The translations under genes were made by a program, and so were the position numbers. Under the pieces are notes generated by a model. It made no database searches. It had not been told where the DNA came from and saw nothing but the letters and a program-made list of their open reading frames with translations. A stretch of DNA of 64,000 nt, from NCBI GenBank assembly GCA_033961575.1, contig CM066737.1:48336771-48400770 (forward strand). Reading direction: 5' to 3'. The DNA is from Aselliscus stoliczkanus. Its lineage: Eukaryota > Chordata > Mammalia > Chiroptera > Hipposideridae. Of the stretch, positions 1 through 11,015 are shown piece after piece (position 1 is the first letter of the stretch; each line of letters opens with the position of its first letter).

Positions 1-254
1 TTCAATTTAGCTGCAAACTAAAATGTGTTCTCACAGTTACATTGGTGTCTCTTCTCCCACAAGCAATTCTTAATTCCCATTTCATTAGGTTAAGAGATCA
101 CAAACTTCTGGCTATGTAACACACCCTTCTATCTGTAGAGTGTTCCAGTAGAGTCATGCAAAGCAAAGAGTTCAATCAGTTGCCCAGATGTATTTATTAC
201 CAATTAACTGGGTACTTGAATACATCTGGACATCTGAATGAACTCTTAACTCTT

Positions 255-683
255 TTTTTTTTAAGATTTTATTGAGGAATTGGGGGAGGGGAACAGCATT
301 GGAGAATCAGGGAAGGGGAACAGACAAGTTGCTGTCCTTTAGTTCTTCAGTCTAGTTGAGGAGGACGTTGCTTCACTGGCCCATGTTGGTATTGTCCTTG
401 CTCTCTTCCCGGATGAGGCAGATCCATCGCCGACCTCTGAATAGTCGCTCATCGCCAGCTATTGGTAGCTCACGCTGGCTGCCGACCACTCACTGTAGCC
501 TATGGCAGCCCACTCAGCAGGGGCTGCAGCTTACACCATCTCCGGGGCTCGCACAGCCCAGCTCCAGGTGGAGCTGTTGTTAGCTGTAGAGGGCAGTGTC
601 GCTGGCCCTCATATGTGGGATTCCAAATGGGCCGCAGGCGTCCCAAGCCAGCTCTTAACCAATGTGCCATTCGGCTGGCCCAA
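255..683 (-). mobile_element. Long-form tRNA-headed SINE
   Basis: Full-length antisense copy of the long SINE. It begins with a T run and AAGATTTTATTG (complement of the AATAAAATCTT tail) and ends in the complement of the tRNA-like head. It is flanked by a perfect 15-base target duplication, GAACTCTTAACTCTT, at 240-254 and 684-698, which marks L1-type target-primed insertion. The apparent ORFs at 356-881 are translations of this repeat. Confidence 0.9.
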
Positions 684-698
684 GAACTCTTAACTCTT

Positions 699-1480
699 CA
701 TCTTTCCAACAGCTTTTCATTTCACAGCTTCAAAATCACCTATATAAAGGGAAGAAAAACAAACAAAAATCCACTCTGGAGTGGAAGGATCAGTATATTT
801 CTGGTTCTCCTGTCCATTAAAAATAGCAACTCCTACTATTGTTTTATAACTTATTACTATACAGTGCATATAAATCACTAAATTTCAGCAATACCTATAA
901 ATAACTGACTAAAAATGTGAAATTAAAATATATCACAAATACATAAAATTGAGTCAAATCAAAATTGATTGCATAATTAATCATTTATGTAATGCATAAT
1001 TCTTTCTAGTATCATTCAGTACCCTAGATGTTAAATATGTGTAATATAGCATGAAGGACACTTCACTGAATGGTAGGAGACATGGTTAAGACCTGATTCT
1101 ATCAGTTAGTCACTGAACCAATTTGGGCCTCAGTTTTTTTTCATATATGGCATGAAGTGGCTGTGGTAGGGGATCTTTATCTCTTCAGGCTCTAAAATGC
1201 TGCGATTCAGGTATTTTTCATAAATGTTTGACTTTATTTTAATGCTATTTTATAAACAAGATGCTTCTAAATAGCTTGGTTGCAATTAGATTCCACTTCT
1301 GGGTATGGCCAATTACATGTAAGACATAACATTCATCTGAGAAAGCATCTTGATTTCAAAGGAGTGTGAAAATTATTTTTAATTTGAGTATTCTCATAAC
1401 GCAGCCTATTGTACAAATCAATGCGCACATACTCATATTTTGTCCTGTCTCTTCTACTTCCTTCAATGAATCCTAAATAC
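699..1480. other. Older single-copy DNA
   Basis: A/T-rich sequence between two SINEs. Apart from the possible MIR at 1055-1205 I see no gene, conserved exon or recognisable repeat. Confidence 0.5.
1055..1205 (+). repeat. Possible MIR fossil
   Basis: The stretch contains GGTTAAGACC, CACTGAACC, CCTCAGTTTT and a CTCTAAAATGCTGCGATTC-like end in the order expected of an ancient MIR SINE. Divergence is high, so this is a weak call made from motif order only. Confidence 0.4.
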
Positions 1481-1493
1481 ATGTTTATTCTTT

Positions 1494-1614
1494 TTGTTTT
1501 CTTTTTTTTGTTTGTTTTTTGAGGGCAGTGTCACTGGTCCTCATATGTGGGACCAAACTGGGGCCGCTGGCTTTCCAAGCCAGCGCTTAACCACCGCGCC
1601 ACTCGGCCAGCCCT
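1494..1614 (-). mobile_element. Short-form tRNA-headed SINE
   Basis: Antisense short SINE: T-rich tail, GAGGGCAGTGTCACTGG, then the complement of the B-box/anticodon-stem/A-box head ending CACTCGGCCAGCCC. The flanking repeat CATGTTTATTCTT is present on both sides (about 1480-1492 and 1615-1627). Confidence 0.9.
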
Positions 1615-1627
1615 CATGTTTATTCTT

Positions 1628-2295
1628 AAAGAGTTAGGAGACTACACAGACTCACAAAAAAATTTAAAATGGAATTACTTCATTGTGATATTTTTTATTT
1701 TAAAATATCTTATGCCTAGGATACGTTATGTAAAGTGAAGTATAAGAAGCAATGGCCAGTTTTGTGGCTATTTAAAGCTTGACTTCTGTTTTAGTGGTTT
1801 AATTCTCAACTAAAACCTGTTAACAGCTTTGCGTACTCTCCTTCCTTTTTATTTACTTATGGAGAAAAATAGTACTTCAGTCTGAGAAGTTCAAAAATAC
1901 TGCTTCTTACACCAGTTCTCTGAACTTCTTATCAGATGGTGTCAATATTTAGAAAAACAGATCTGCTAATTTTATAACCTCTGTCAGTAAAATTAAAGCT
2001 AAAATATCAGACCACAAATCCTCTCAGAGAGATTAAAGCTAAAATATCAGATCACAAAAAAAGTAATGTTTTCTCGTTTTTTCTAACTAGATGTATGAAG
2101 AATTCTGCTAATTACCCTCCCAAAGTACCTCTTGTAAAACTCAGTTTACAAAATAAAATCTGTCTAGAAATTCAAACCAACAAAAATACTCAAGTCCTTT
2201 TGTTCATGATTTCAGAGTGTGAATGTGTGTGTTGGGGATGGGGAATAAATAGAGAAGTGCTACTAATATACAGATTTCATTTTATTTTTTCGTAA
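1628..2295. other. Older single-copy DNA with a local duplication
   Basis: No gene seen. It holds a 28-base near-perfect direct repeat, ATTAAAGCTAAAATATCAG plus a following ACCACAAA/ATCACAAA, at 1991-2018 and 2031-2058, spaced 40 bases apart. This looks like a simple slippage or tandem duplication. Confidence 0.6.
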
Positions 2296-3526
2296 TTGTT
2301 TTATTTTTCAATTACAATTGAACTACAATATTATATTAGTTTCAGGTGTACAACAAAGTGATTAGACATTTACAAAATTTATGAAGTGATCCCCCTATAA
2401 ATCTAATACCCATCAGACATGATACATACTTATTACAATATTACTGACTATATTTTTTATGCTATAATTTACATCTCCATAACCATTTTGTAACTACCAT
2501 TTGTATTTCTTTTTTTTTTGAGGGCAGTGTCACTGACCCTCATATGTGGGACCCGAACCGGGACCGCCGGCTTCCCTAGCCAGCGCTTAACTACCGTGCC
2601 ACTCGGCCAGCCCCAGCCCTGTATTTCTTAATCCCTTCAAATTTTCACCTCCCACCGAAACCCCTTCCTAGCTGGCAACCATTAAAATGTTCTCTGTATC
2701 TATGAGTTTGTTTCTGTTTTGTTTATTTATTTTGTTCTTTAGATTCCACATATAAGTGAAATCATATGGCCTTTGTATTTCTCTGTCTGACTTACTCCAC
2801 TCATCACAATATCCTCCAGGTCCATCCATATTGTTGCAGATGGCAAGATTTCTTTCTTTTTTATGGCTGATATGTAATATTCCATTACATATACTCATAT
2901 GTGCCACCTGTTCTTTATCCATTCATCCATTGATGGACACCCAGGTTGCCTCCATATCTTGGCTATTGTAAATAATGCTACAATGAACATATAGATTCAA
3001 TGTCCCTTTGAAGTAGTATTTTGGGTTTCTTCAGATAAATACTCAGAAGAGGGACTAATGGGTCCATCTTTGTCTCTTTTTATAGCCTATGTTTTAAAGT
3101 ATATATTGTCTGGTAGAAGTGTTGCTACCATGGCTTTTTGGTTTCCATTTTCATGAAATATCTTTTTTCATCCCTTTACTTACAGTCTATGTGTGTCTTT
3201 AAATCTGAAATGAATCTCTGGTAGGCAGCATATGTAAGTATCTTGTTTTCTTATCCATTCAGCTACCTTATGTCTTTTGATTGATGCACTGAATACATTT
3301 ACATTTAAAGTAATTGTTGATAGATATGTAGTAATTGCCATTTTATTAGTCATATTTTTTATCTTTTCTTCTTATTATTCTTTTTAAAGAAATCCTTCTA
3401 ACATTTTCTTGTTATACTGTCTTGGTGTTGATGAACTCCTTTAGATTTTCTTGTCTGGGAAGCAGGACATCTGTCTTGTGATTCTAAATGATACTTCTGT
3501 TGGATACGGTAATCTTGATTGTAGGC
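2296..3526 (-). mobile_element. Non-autonomous L1 deletion derivative, family F copy (5'-truncated)
   Basis: Read on the minus strand this runs from the C-terminal part of ORF1 (about 3526-3400), through the ORF1/ORF2 spacer and the start of the ORF2 endonuclease (about 3400-3070). It then jumps directly, near 3062, into the last part of ORF2 and the 3' UTR, ending at 2296 with the usual TACACCTGAAACTAAT-type L1 tail. The middle of ORF2, including the whole reverse transcriptase, is absent. The same junction and the same ORF2 tail peptide (WNLKNK.NKQ.., TENIL) recur in the sense copy at 60058-64000, so this is a family and not a private deletion. It lies next to another antisense L1 piece at 3527. 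Confidence 0.75.
2512..2617 (-). mobile_element. Short-form tRNA-headed SINE
   Basis: Antisense short SINE inserted in the 3' UTR of the family F element. A TGTATTTCTT repeat flanks it on both sides. Confidence 0.9.
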
Positions 3527-4360
3527 TGTACCCAAATTACATTCCCACGAAGAGTGTATGAAGGTTCCTTTCTCTCTATGGCTCTATGGCCTTTCCAACA
3601 TTTGTTATTACTTGTCTATTTGATGATAGCCATTCTAACAGGTGTGAGGTGATATATCATCGTGGTTTTGAAGCTAGTGAAGTTGAGCAATTTTTCATAT
3701 GTCTGTTGGCCATTTGTATGTCTTCTTGGGAAATGTTTGTTCAGTTCCTCTTCCCATTTTTTACTTGGATTGTTTTTGTTTTTGTTGTTGTTCAAGTTGT
3801 ATAAGTTATTTATATATTTTGGATATTAGCTCCATATCAGAGGTGTTTTGTTTGCAAACATCTCCTCCCATTCAGTTGGTTGACTCTTTGTCTTGTCAAT
3901 GGTTTCTGTTGCTGTGCAGAAGTTTTTAGTTTGACATAGTCCCATTCATTTATTTTAGCTTTTATTTCCCTTGCCTTTAAGGTTAAATTCATAAAATTGT
4001 CTCTGAACCCAAGGTCTATAAGTTTAGTACCTATGCTTTCTTCTATGCAATTTATTGTTTTGGGTCTTATATTTAAGATTTTGATCCATTTTGAGTTAAT
4101 TTTGGTACGTGGTGACAGATAGGAGTCTAATTTCATTCTTTAACACGTGGTTTTCCAATTTTCCCAGCACCATTTATTGAAGAGGCTGTCTTTTCTCCAT
4201 TGTATGTTTATGGCTCCTTTGTCAAAAAATTTTCTTTAGCAATCTTTAACTTTTGAGGGTCTTCTGTGATTTCATACAAATCTGATGACTTTTTGCTCTA
4301 TTTCTTGAAAAATTCCATTGGGATTTTGATGGAGATTGCATTAAATATGTTTATTGCCAA
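3527..4360 (-). mobile_element. Antisense L1 ORF2 fragment
   Basis: Minus-strand translation gives old, stop-ridden L1 ORF2 C-terminal half (for example NIRPKTINCIEE, INEWDYVKLK). The order runs from the cysteine-rich end near 3540 back towards the fingers/thumb-distal region near 4350. About 200 bases of ORF2 are missing near 4230. The piece ends in single-copy DNA at about 4360-4520. It could be a separate old insertion or the host of the family F copy; I cannot decide. Confidence 0.7.
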
Positions 4361-5212
4361 GCACTATAATTTCATACTGAAATCATTTTATGATCATTCA
4401 TGCCCATTTGAGTGGTTGAATATTTTCATTCATATTTTCCAAATAGGATAATTACATTTTCTGATATTAAAACTCTATGAAATATTAATCATGGCAAATT
4501 TCAATAAAATAAGCCATTTGTCCAAGATAAAGATATAAAAGGCATCCAAATTAAAACTAAAAAAGTAAAATTGTCACTTTTTGCAGATGACATGATATTA
4601 TATATTGAAAACCCTAAGGACTCAACCAAATAGCTATTAGAAATAATAAATGAATATATTAAGGTTGCTGGCTACAAAATCAACATACAAAAGTCCATTG
4701 AATTCCTAATATTAAAAATGAAATCTCAGAAAATGAACTAAAAAAAAAATCCCTTTTGCAATTGCAACAGAAAGAATAAAATACCTAGGAGTAAATTTAA
4801 CCTAGAATGTAAAAGACCTATACACTGAAAACTATAAGACATTTTTAAAAGAAATTGAAGAAGACACAAAGAAATGGAAAGGCATTCCATGTTTATGGAT
4901 TGGAAGAATCAACATAGCTAAAATGACCATATTACCCAAAGCAATATACAGATTTAATGCAATCCCCATAAAATCCCAACGGCAGTTTTTAAAGAAATAG
5001 AACAAAAAATCATCAGATTTGTATGGAACCACAAAAGACCCTGAATAGCCAAAACAATCCAAAGAAAAATGAACAATTCTGGAGGTATCACAGTCCCTGA
5101 CTTCAATTTGAACTACAAAGTGACAATAATCAAAACAGCATGGTATTGGCAGAAAAACAGACACACAGACCAATGGAATAAAATTAAACACCCAGAAATA
5201 AACATAAATATG

Positions 5213-6218
5213 GGGACTTCCGGTAAAATGGCGCAATAAGCAGATGCTGTGCTAACTGCCTCCCAGGATCACACCAAAATTACAAGCAAATTATACAGCA
5301 TTGAACCCTGGAGGTCCCCGGAACACTGGAGGAACAGAACCACTAAACAAAGAACTTAAAGAGGAAGCCACGTCGGGTCTGGTAGTACAGGTGGAGACGA
5401 GAGAGGGCAAACCCCGTTAGGGAGGTCCCAGCTGTAGGAGGCTTCTCCAGTTGGGGGAGAGAACCTCCAGCCGCACACTAAGCTCACCAGCCCAGAGCTC
5501 CTTTGCCGGGAAGAGAAGTTCTAAGATAGCCGGCAGTAAATTAGTGAGGACTGTATTTGCTCAGCTCGGTGAGGCTAAGACCGGCTGGAGAATCAGTGGG
5601 ACCGGCGCCTGGACTTGCTCGCCGGTGAGCACTTACCTGGTTCCTGGTGGAGGGAGTGGCTGTTTGAGCCGGGAGCCTGCAGGAACGGACTGAACTGAGC
5701 ACCTTTGGTGCAAAGGCCGGAGGTTTTTGAACTGTTGTTCCCGTGGTGGGGAGCCTGCACGCGAGTGGTGTAGGGAGGACGCCATTTTGTCAGGCTTGGG
5801 CCCTCCCATGAAGGATCACGTCCGAGACTTAATTTGTCTGGTGGAATTGGCGCAGAAGTGCGTGTGTGCTTGCGCACGTGCATGTGGCCTTGGAACCCCA
5901 CCCTCCGCCCGGCGTATACTGCGTTGCCAGGGAAACGCAGGGCGGGTGCCCTCCGTCTCCAACAGGCTGCTCACTGAGACGCGGGAGTGCTCAAGCCGTC
6001 TCAGGTCCCCGCTCTCCACACTCCGCTTGCAGAGTTGCCAGGCTGGTGATTGGTTGTCGGGCTGCTCGGCCTGATCTGCAAGCTGCTGATTGGGACAGGC
6101 TGAGACTGGGACTTTTGCTGGCAGTGTTGGGCCGTGAGCTGTGTGCCTGCGTCATCCAGCCGGGGCTCTCCTGGTAATCTATCTAATACATCAAAGCAAT
6201 CCCAGAGCAACAGCCAGG
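5213..6218 (+). promoter_or_regulatory. Family A L1 5' UTR with YY1-like start site
   Basis: A G/C-richer leader with the expected place for an internal L1 promoter. AAAATGGCG at 5225-5233, about 13 bases into the element, fits the YY1 core ATGGC. Human L1 carries a YY1 site at nearly the same offset; function here is inference. The leader has one copy of a unit of about 110 bases (around 5920-6030) that is present twice in A2 and in L1 B. It runs CTCTCCTG directly into GTAATCTATC at 6177/6178, where L1 B has an extra 466-base intron-like segment. Confidence 0.6.
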
Positions 6219-7292
6219 ATGGGGAAACAAAGAAACATGTCACAATTAAAAGATCAGAAGAAACCTCCAGAAATGGAACCAAATGAAACAGAGGGATCCA
6301 ACCTTTCAGAGACATAGTTTAGAACACTGATGATAAGAATGTTTAAGGAACTTAGCGAGGACATAAAGAAGAATAGGGAAACCATAAAAAACAACCTGTT
6401 AGAACTAAAGAATACAATAACTGAAATGAGGAACACACTCGAAGGAATCACCAGTAGAGTAGATGAAGCAGAGGAGCGGATCAGCGACTTGGAAGATAAA
6501 ATAGCAGAACTCACCCAGTTGGCACAGCAAAAAGATCAAAGAATAAAAAACAATGAAAAGAGTTTAAGAGCCCTATGGGACAAGGTGAAGTGCAACCACC
6601 TTTGAATCATAGGGATACCAGAAGGAGAAGAGAAGAAGCAAGGGGTCGAAAATGTATTTGAAAAAATAATTACTGAAAACTTCCCTACCCTGGTGAAGGA
6701 AATCAACATACATGCCCAGGAAGTGCAGAGGGTTCCAAACAAGCTGAACCCAAACAGGTCCACACCAAGACACATCATAGTTAAAATGGCAAAGGTTAAA
6801 GTCAGAGATAGAATCCTAGAGGCTGCAAGAGAAAGACAGCAGATTACATACAAAGGAACTCCTGTTAGACTAACAGCTGACTTGTCTACAGAAACTCTGC
6901 AGGCCAGAAGGGAGTGGCGGGAGATATTCAAAGTGACACAAAATAAAGGCCTACAACCAAGATTGCTCTACCCAGCACGGCTATCACTTAAAATTGAAGG
7001 AGAAATAAAGAGTTTCTCAGAAAAGAATAAGCTTAAGCAATTCATTACCACCAAGCCAGCATTGCAAAAAATGATAAAAGGGCTTTTTAAAACAAAAGAA
7101 AGCGGTAAACAAGCTAACCCAGAGAGACAATTTAAGAAGATTGAAGTCATATCAAGCAGATATATAGGAAAAACTGATAGTTGCTGGCTGGGAGGGAGTG
7201 GGGAAGAGGGAGAGGGGGAAGGTTTTGGACAGTGTATGTGGAACTACAATGTTGCCACAGGGATATGCGGGCAGTTCTGGGAATGTAATTGA
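6219..7292 (+). pseudogene. L1 ORF1 (RNA-binding protein) of A1, with read-through extension
   Basis: L1 ORF1 encodes the coiled-coil, nucleic-acid-binding chaperone that packages L1 RNA. The ATG at 6219 opens MGKQRNMSQ, matching the other copies here. The coiled coil (ELKNTITEM..EERISDLEDKIAEL) is near residues 60-115. The RRM/C-terminal domain follows, with RPTPRHIIVKM-like (here RSTPRHIIVKM) near residue 185. Only two stops break it, TAG at 6315 and TGA at 6603. The usual stop after KGLL is gone: the frame continues through the ORF2 junction into the 3' UTR and ends at 7292, giving 358 codons rather than about 291. Confidence 0.8.
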
Positions 7293-7863
7293 TAATGTTG
7301 TGAAGAGACTATTATGTTGCGAGAAATAAGTCAGTCGGAGGACAGGTACCATGTGATCTCACTTGTGTGTGGAGTCTGAAGAGCTGAGTGAACGATCAAA
7401 GTAAACAGACTCGTAGACGTAGAGGAAAAACTGAGGGTTGCTAGTTAGGAGGGGGCTGGGGATGGGGGGGAAGGGGAAGGGATTAGACAGCATAAATAGA
7501 CTACTATATTGCCACAGGGATATGAAACACAGTTCTGGGAATATAATAATGTTGTAAAAATTTTGTGGGGTGTCAGATGGTCACACGTCTTGTTAGGGAG
7601 ACCACTTCATGGACGGAGTAGAGGCTTGATCACTGCACTGTACACCTGAAGCTGATGTTGTATAGTATTGTATGCCAACTGCAACTGAATATGTGGATGG
7701 TCACGGGATGTGGAGTATACTGTGGAGGGGAGTCAGGGGAGTTGTGATGGATATGTATGATATGGGGGGGAGTGGGGTGGCAAGCTGGGGAAGGAGGGTT
7801 TTCACTTTGGGGGGTAAAGAGTATAACTATTGCATTGTGTTGTACACCTGAAACTAATAAAAA
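7131..7863 (+). other. Mosaic, partly duplicated 3' end of A1
   Basis: After ORF1 come TTTAAGAAGATTGAAG and CATATCAAG, which belong in the ORF2 endonuclease. At 7156/7157 this joins the start of the 3' UTR (GATATATAGGAAAAACTG). At about 7302 the 3' UTR breaks off after GATAATGTTGTG and joins AGAGACTATTATG, which is ORF2 C-terminal coding sequence. That runs through its stop into a second, longer 3' UTR ending ACACCTGAAACTAAT plus an A-rich tail. Both junctions recur in A2. Confidence 0.85.
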
Positions 7864-8078
7864 AAATAAACATAAATATGAACAGATAAATTTCAACAAA
7901 GTAGCCAAAAACATACAATGGAGAAAAGACAGCCTCTTCAAGAAATTGTGCTGGAAGAATTGGAAAGCCAAGTGCAAAAGAATGAAACCAGACTGCTATC
8001 TGTCACTGTGTACAAAACTTAACTCAAAACGGATCAAAGACCTAAACATAAGACCTGAAACAAAAAGCTGCACAGAAG

Positions 8079-8496
8079 GCTCAGTCGAGTAGCGCATTGG
8101 TTAACAGCTGGCTTGGGACACCAGCTGCCCTGTTTCGGATCCCACATATGAGGGCCAGAGTCACTGCCCTCTACAGCTAACAACACCTCCACCTGGAGCT
8201 GGGCTGCAAGCCCCGGCGACGGTGTAGGCTGCAGCCCCTGCTGCAGTGGGCTGCCATAGGCTACAGTGAGGGGCCAGCAGCCAGCGTCAGCAGCCGGCAG
8301 CCAGCATGAGCTGCCAATAGCTGTGGTGAGCAACCATCCAGAGGCCAGCGACGGATCTGCCTCATCCAGGAGGAGCACAATGACGATACCAACCTGACCC
8401 AGTGAAGCAACGCCCTCCACAACTAGACTGAAGAAATAAAGGACAGCAAGTTGTCTGTTCCCCTTCCCCGACTCCCCAATAAAATCTTTAAAAAAA
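8079..8496 (+). mobile_element. Long-form tRNA-headed SINE
   Basis: Sense long SINE inside L1 E. It has a diverged head (GTCGAGTAGCGCATTGGTTAA), the long body and an AATAAAATCTTT tail. Target duplications AAGCTGCACAGAAG and AACTGCATAGAAG flank it. Confidence 0.9.
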
Positions 8497-9857
8497 AACT
8501 GCATAGAAGAATAGTAGGTATTAAACTTATGGACCTTGGGTTCAAAGAGGGTTTTATGAATTTAACCCCAAAGGCAAGGGAAGTATAAAAGCTAAAATAA
8601 ATGAATGGGGCTATATCAAACTAAAAAGCTTCTACACACCAACAGAAACCATTGAGAAAATAAAGAAGCAACCAACAGAATGGGAGAAGATTTTTGCAAA
8701 CAGCATCTCTGATAAGGGGCTAATATCCAAAATGTAAAATGAATTCATACAGTGCAATTAAAAAATGGAAGAGGACCTGAATAGCCATTTCTCCAGAGAG
8801 GACATACAGATGATCAATATGAAAAGATTCTCAGCATCACTGATCATCAGAGGAATGCAAATGAAAACCACAATGAGATATCACCTCACACCAGTTAGAT
8901 GGTTATCATCAACATGACAAATAATAACAAGTGTTGGAGAGGCTGTGGAGAAAAAGGAACCCTTATACACTGTTGGTGGGAATGCAGATTGTTGCATCCA
9001 CTATGAAAGGTGGTTGGAGGTTTCTCAAAAAATTAAGAACATAATTACCATATGACCCAACAATCCCTCCCTTGGGTATCTACCCAAAAAATCTGAAAAC
9101 ATTTATCTGTAAAGATGTATGTGTTTCTATGTTCATTGCTGCTCTATTTATGGTGGCAAAGACATGGGAACAACCAAACCATCATTTGATAGATGATTGG
9201 ATAAAGAAGTTATTTATATATACACAATACTATTTTGCCTTCAGAAAAGATGAAATAGTGCCATTTGAGACAACATGGATGGATCTTGAAAGTATTATGC
9301 TAAGCAAAATAATTCAGACATGAAAAGCCAAGAACCATATGATTTCACTGACATGTAGTATATAAAACTGAAAACAAGAAAAGAACAAGACAAACAAATA
9401 AAGAAACAAAACTCATAGACACAGACAATAGTTTAGTGGTTACCAGAGGGTAAGTGGGGAGGGGAGTGATAGATGAGGATAAATGGGATCAAATATATGG
9501 TGATGGAAAGAGAACTGACTCTGGGTGGTGAACACACAATGTGATATATAGATTATGTATTACAGAATTGTACACCTGAAACCTATATAACTTTACTAAC
9601 CATTGTCACCCCAATAAACTTTTATTAAAAAAAGAAATAAGCTATTTGTCAAACAGTTGCTTCATAAAAGGCATATCTGCTTTTACTTCTCATTGAAGAT
9701 CATTCTATATATAGGCAATCATGATTGTTCCACCACCCACTCTTATGCAGTAGAGACACCGTTTTCTGTCACATAGACTCATACTATAATATAGACCTAC
9801 TATAGGTAATTTTGTTGAAGTATCAGCATGTTTTTCTACCAAAGTTAAAGTCAATTT

Positions 9858-10264
9858 TTTAAAAAAGATTTTATTGGGGAATTGGAAAAGAGGAACAGTG
9901 TTGGGGAATTGGGGAAGGGGAACAGCCATGTTGTTTTTCTTCAATCTTAGTTGTGGAGGGTGCGGCTAGCTCAGCTCCCAGGTCCAGTCGCCCTCCAGCT
10001 GCCCATCAGCAGATCACAGCCACTCAGCTCAAGGTGCAATATTTAATCTTAGTTGTGGATGGGCATAGCCCACCATCTCATGTGGGAACCGGCAACCTTG
10101 TTGTTAAGAGCACATGCTATCACCACCTGAGACATCCTGCCACCTGTTGACAGCTCAGCGGCAGCTCAGCTCAGGTGCAGCTCACTGGCCCATGTGGGAA
10201 TCGAACTGGTCACCCTGTTGCTCAGAGCTCGCGCTCTTAACCAACTGAGCGACTTGGCCGACCC
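9858..10264 (-). mobile_element. Rhin-type SINE (old)
   Basis: Antisense copy of an older SINE. The complement of the CCCCAATAAAATCTT tail is followed by several CCCACATGGG / AACAAGGTTGCC-type tRNA-derived modules and a final head ending GACTTGGCCGACCC. It resembles Rhin-1-type SINEs of rhinolophoid bats. A short imperfect duplication (CAATTTTTT/CAAATTTTT) flanks it. Confidence 0.8.
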
Positions 10265-11015
10265 AAATTTTTCTTAAAAGGGATATTTATGAGACAACTG
10301 AGAAAATTTGAATATGGACTCTGATACTGGATGGTATTGAGAAATTATTCTTCAAATTGTTAGGTGTGGAAATTGCATCATGGCTATCTAAGAATTGTGA
10401 ATAGTTACCATACATGGAACCATTTTAAAATACAGCTAGAGCAGCCATTCCACAGGAACTGCTTTGAATGGGATACTCCTCAAACCTTCATAATACAACG
10501 GGGCAAAATAACCTTTGGACTGAACCCAATGAACACCACCATGTATAGCTAAAGAATAACTTAGCTTATTAGCCAAATATAAATTCCTTCCTTCTGTTTA
10601 TGTAATTGTTTCCTTAATTTACTGATAAAACCACTTGCCTTCACCTCATAATTGGAATGCTAATTGGGTTTCTGCCTTAATCAGTGTTTCTCCAACAGCT
10701 ATTCTATGATCTCAAGTAAACACCCGTTGCCTCTCACTTCGGCTTTTATTTCTAGGTTAACAGAACATATCCAGTATTTTAAAAATGCACACTGAAGTAA
10801 AGCAAAATGATTTAAAGTAATTTAGTAAAGAGTGTGGGAGAGAGAGAAAAAGGGATAAGCCAGACATTGCAAACTCTTAATAATTATTAAATCTGGGTGA
10901 TTATATGCAAGATCACTGTACTATGGTCTCTGTACTGTATATGTTTGAATTTTTGAAAGAGATTAAAACTACAAATGAGATATGTTCTCAGGCTGCATAG
11001 CATGAAAAACATTTA
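10265..11015. other. Older single-copy DNA
   Basis: A/T-rich, with no recognisable repeat or gene. The 62-codon ORF at 10364-10552 has no features that suggest a protein. Confidence 0.5.

Larger units (their letters stand above)
5213..7863 (+). mobile_element. ORF2-deleted L1 'A1' (family A, complete copy)
   Basis: A 2.65-kb element with perfect 17-base target duplications, AAATAAACATAAATATG, at 5196-5212 and 7864-7880. The order is 5' UTR (5213-6218), ORF1 (6219 to about 7130), about 25 bases of ORF2 endonuclease (about 7131-7156), 3' UTR segment 1 (7157-7302), the last bases of ORF2 (7303-7385) and a second 3' UTR (to 7863). All of the reverse transcriptase is missing. The antisense element at 43632-55098 has the same internal junctions. 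It must have been moved by proteins made elsewhere. In layout it resembles half-L1 (HAL1) elements, but the 3' mosaic differs. Confidence 0.85.
4529..9322 (+). pseudogene. L1 ORF2 remnant of element E (RT to C-terminus)
   Basis: Broken C-terminal half of the L1 ORF2 endonuclease/reverse transcriptase. The catalytic FADD motif of the reverse transcriptase is readable at about 4580-4591, followed by [11 protein letters not shown]. The thumb region continues to 5195. After the A1 insertion the frame resumes at 7881 with the WRKDSLF.K and NIRPET motifs. The cysteine-rich C-terminal segment ([22 protein letters not shown]) is near 8935-8990, and the last open piece ends at 9322 (MLSKIIQT). Stops and frameshifts are frequent. 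There is no endonuclease domain, because of 5' truncation. It is not functional. Confidence 0.8.
4523..9634 (+). mobile_element. 5'-truncated L1 'E', interrupted
   Basis: A sense L1 that starts inside the reverse transcriptase domain and ends with an AATAAA-type L1 3' end at about 9630. Imperfect target duplications AAATAAGCCATTTGTC (about 4506-4521) and AAATAAGCTATTTGTC (about 9636-9651) bound it. It was later split by the complete element A1 (5213-7863) and by a long SINE (8079-8496). Its own diverged duplication shows it is older than A1. Confidence 0.8.

Noticed and set aside
7131..7180. Family A ORF2 deletion as a spliced-out intron
   Set aside because: Unlike the 5' UTR segment, the edges in B and C do not give a clean donor and acceptor pair, and the second joint goes backwards in the L1. 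A template jump or recombination fits better.
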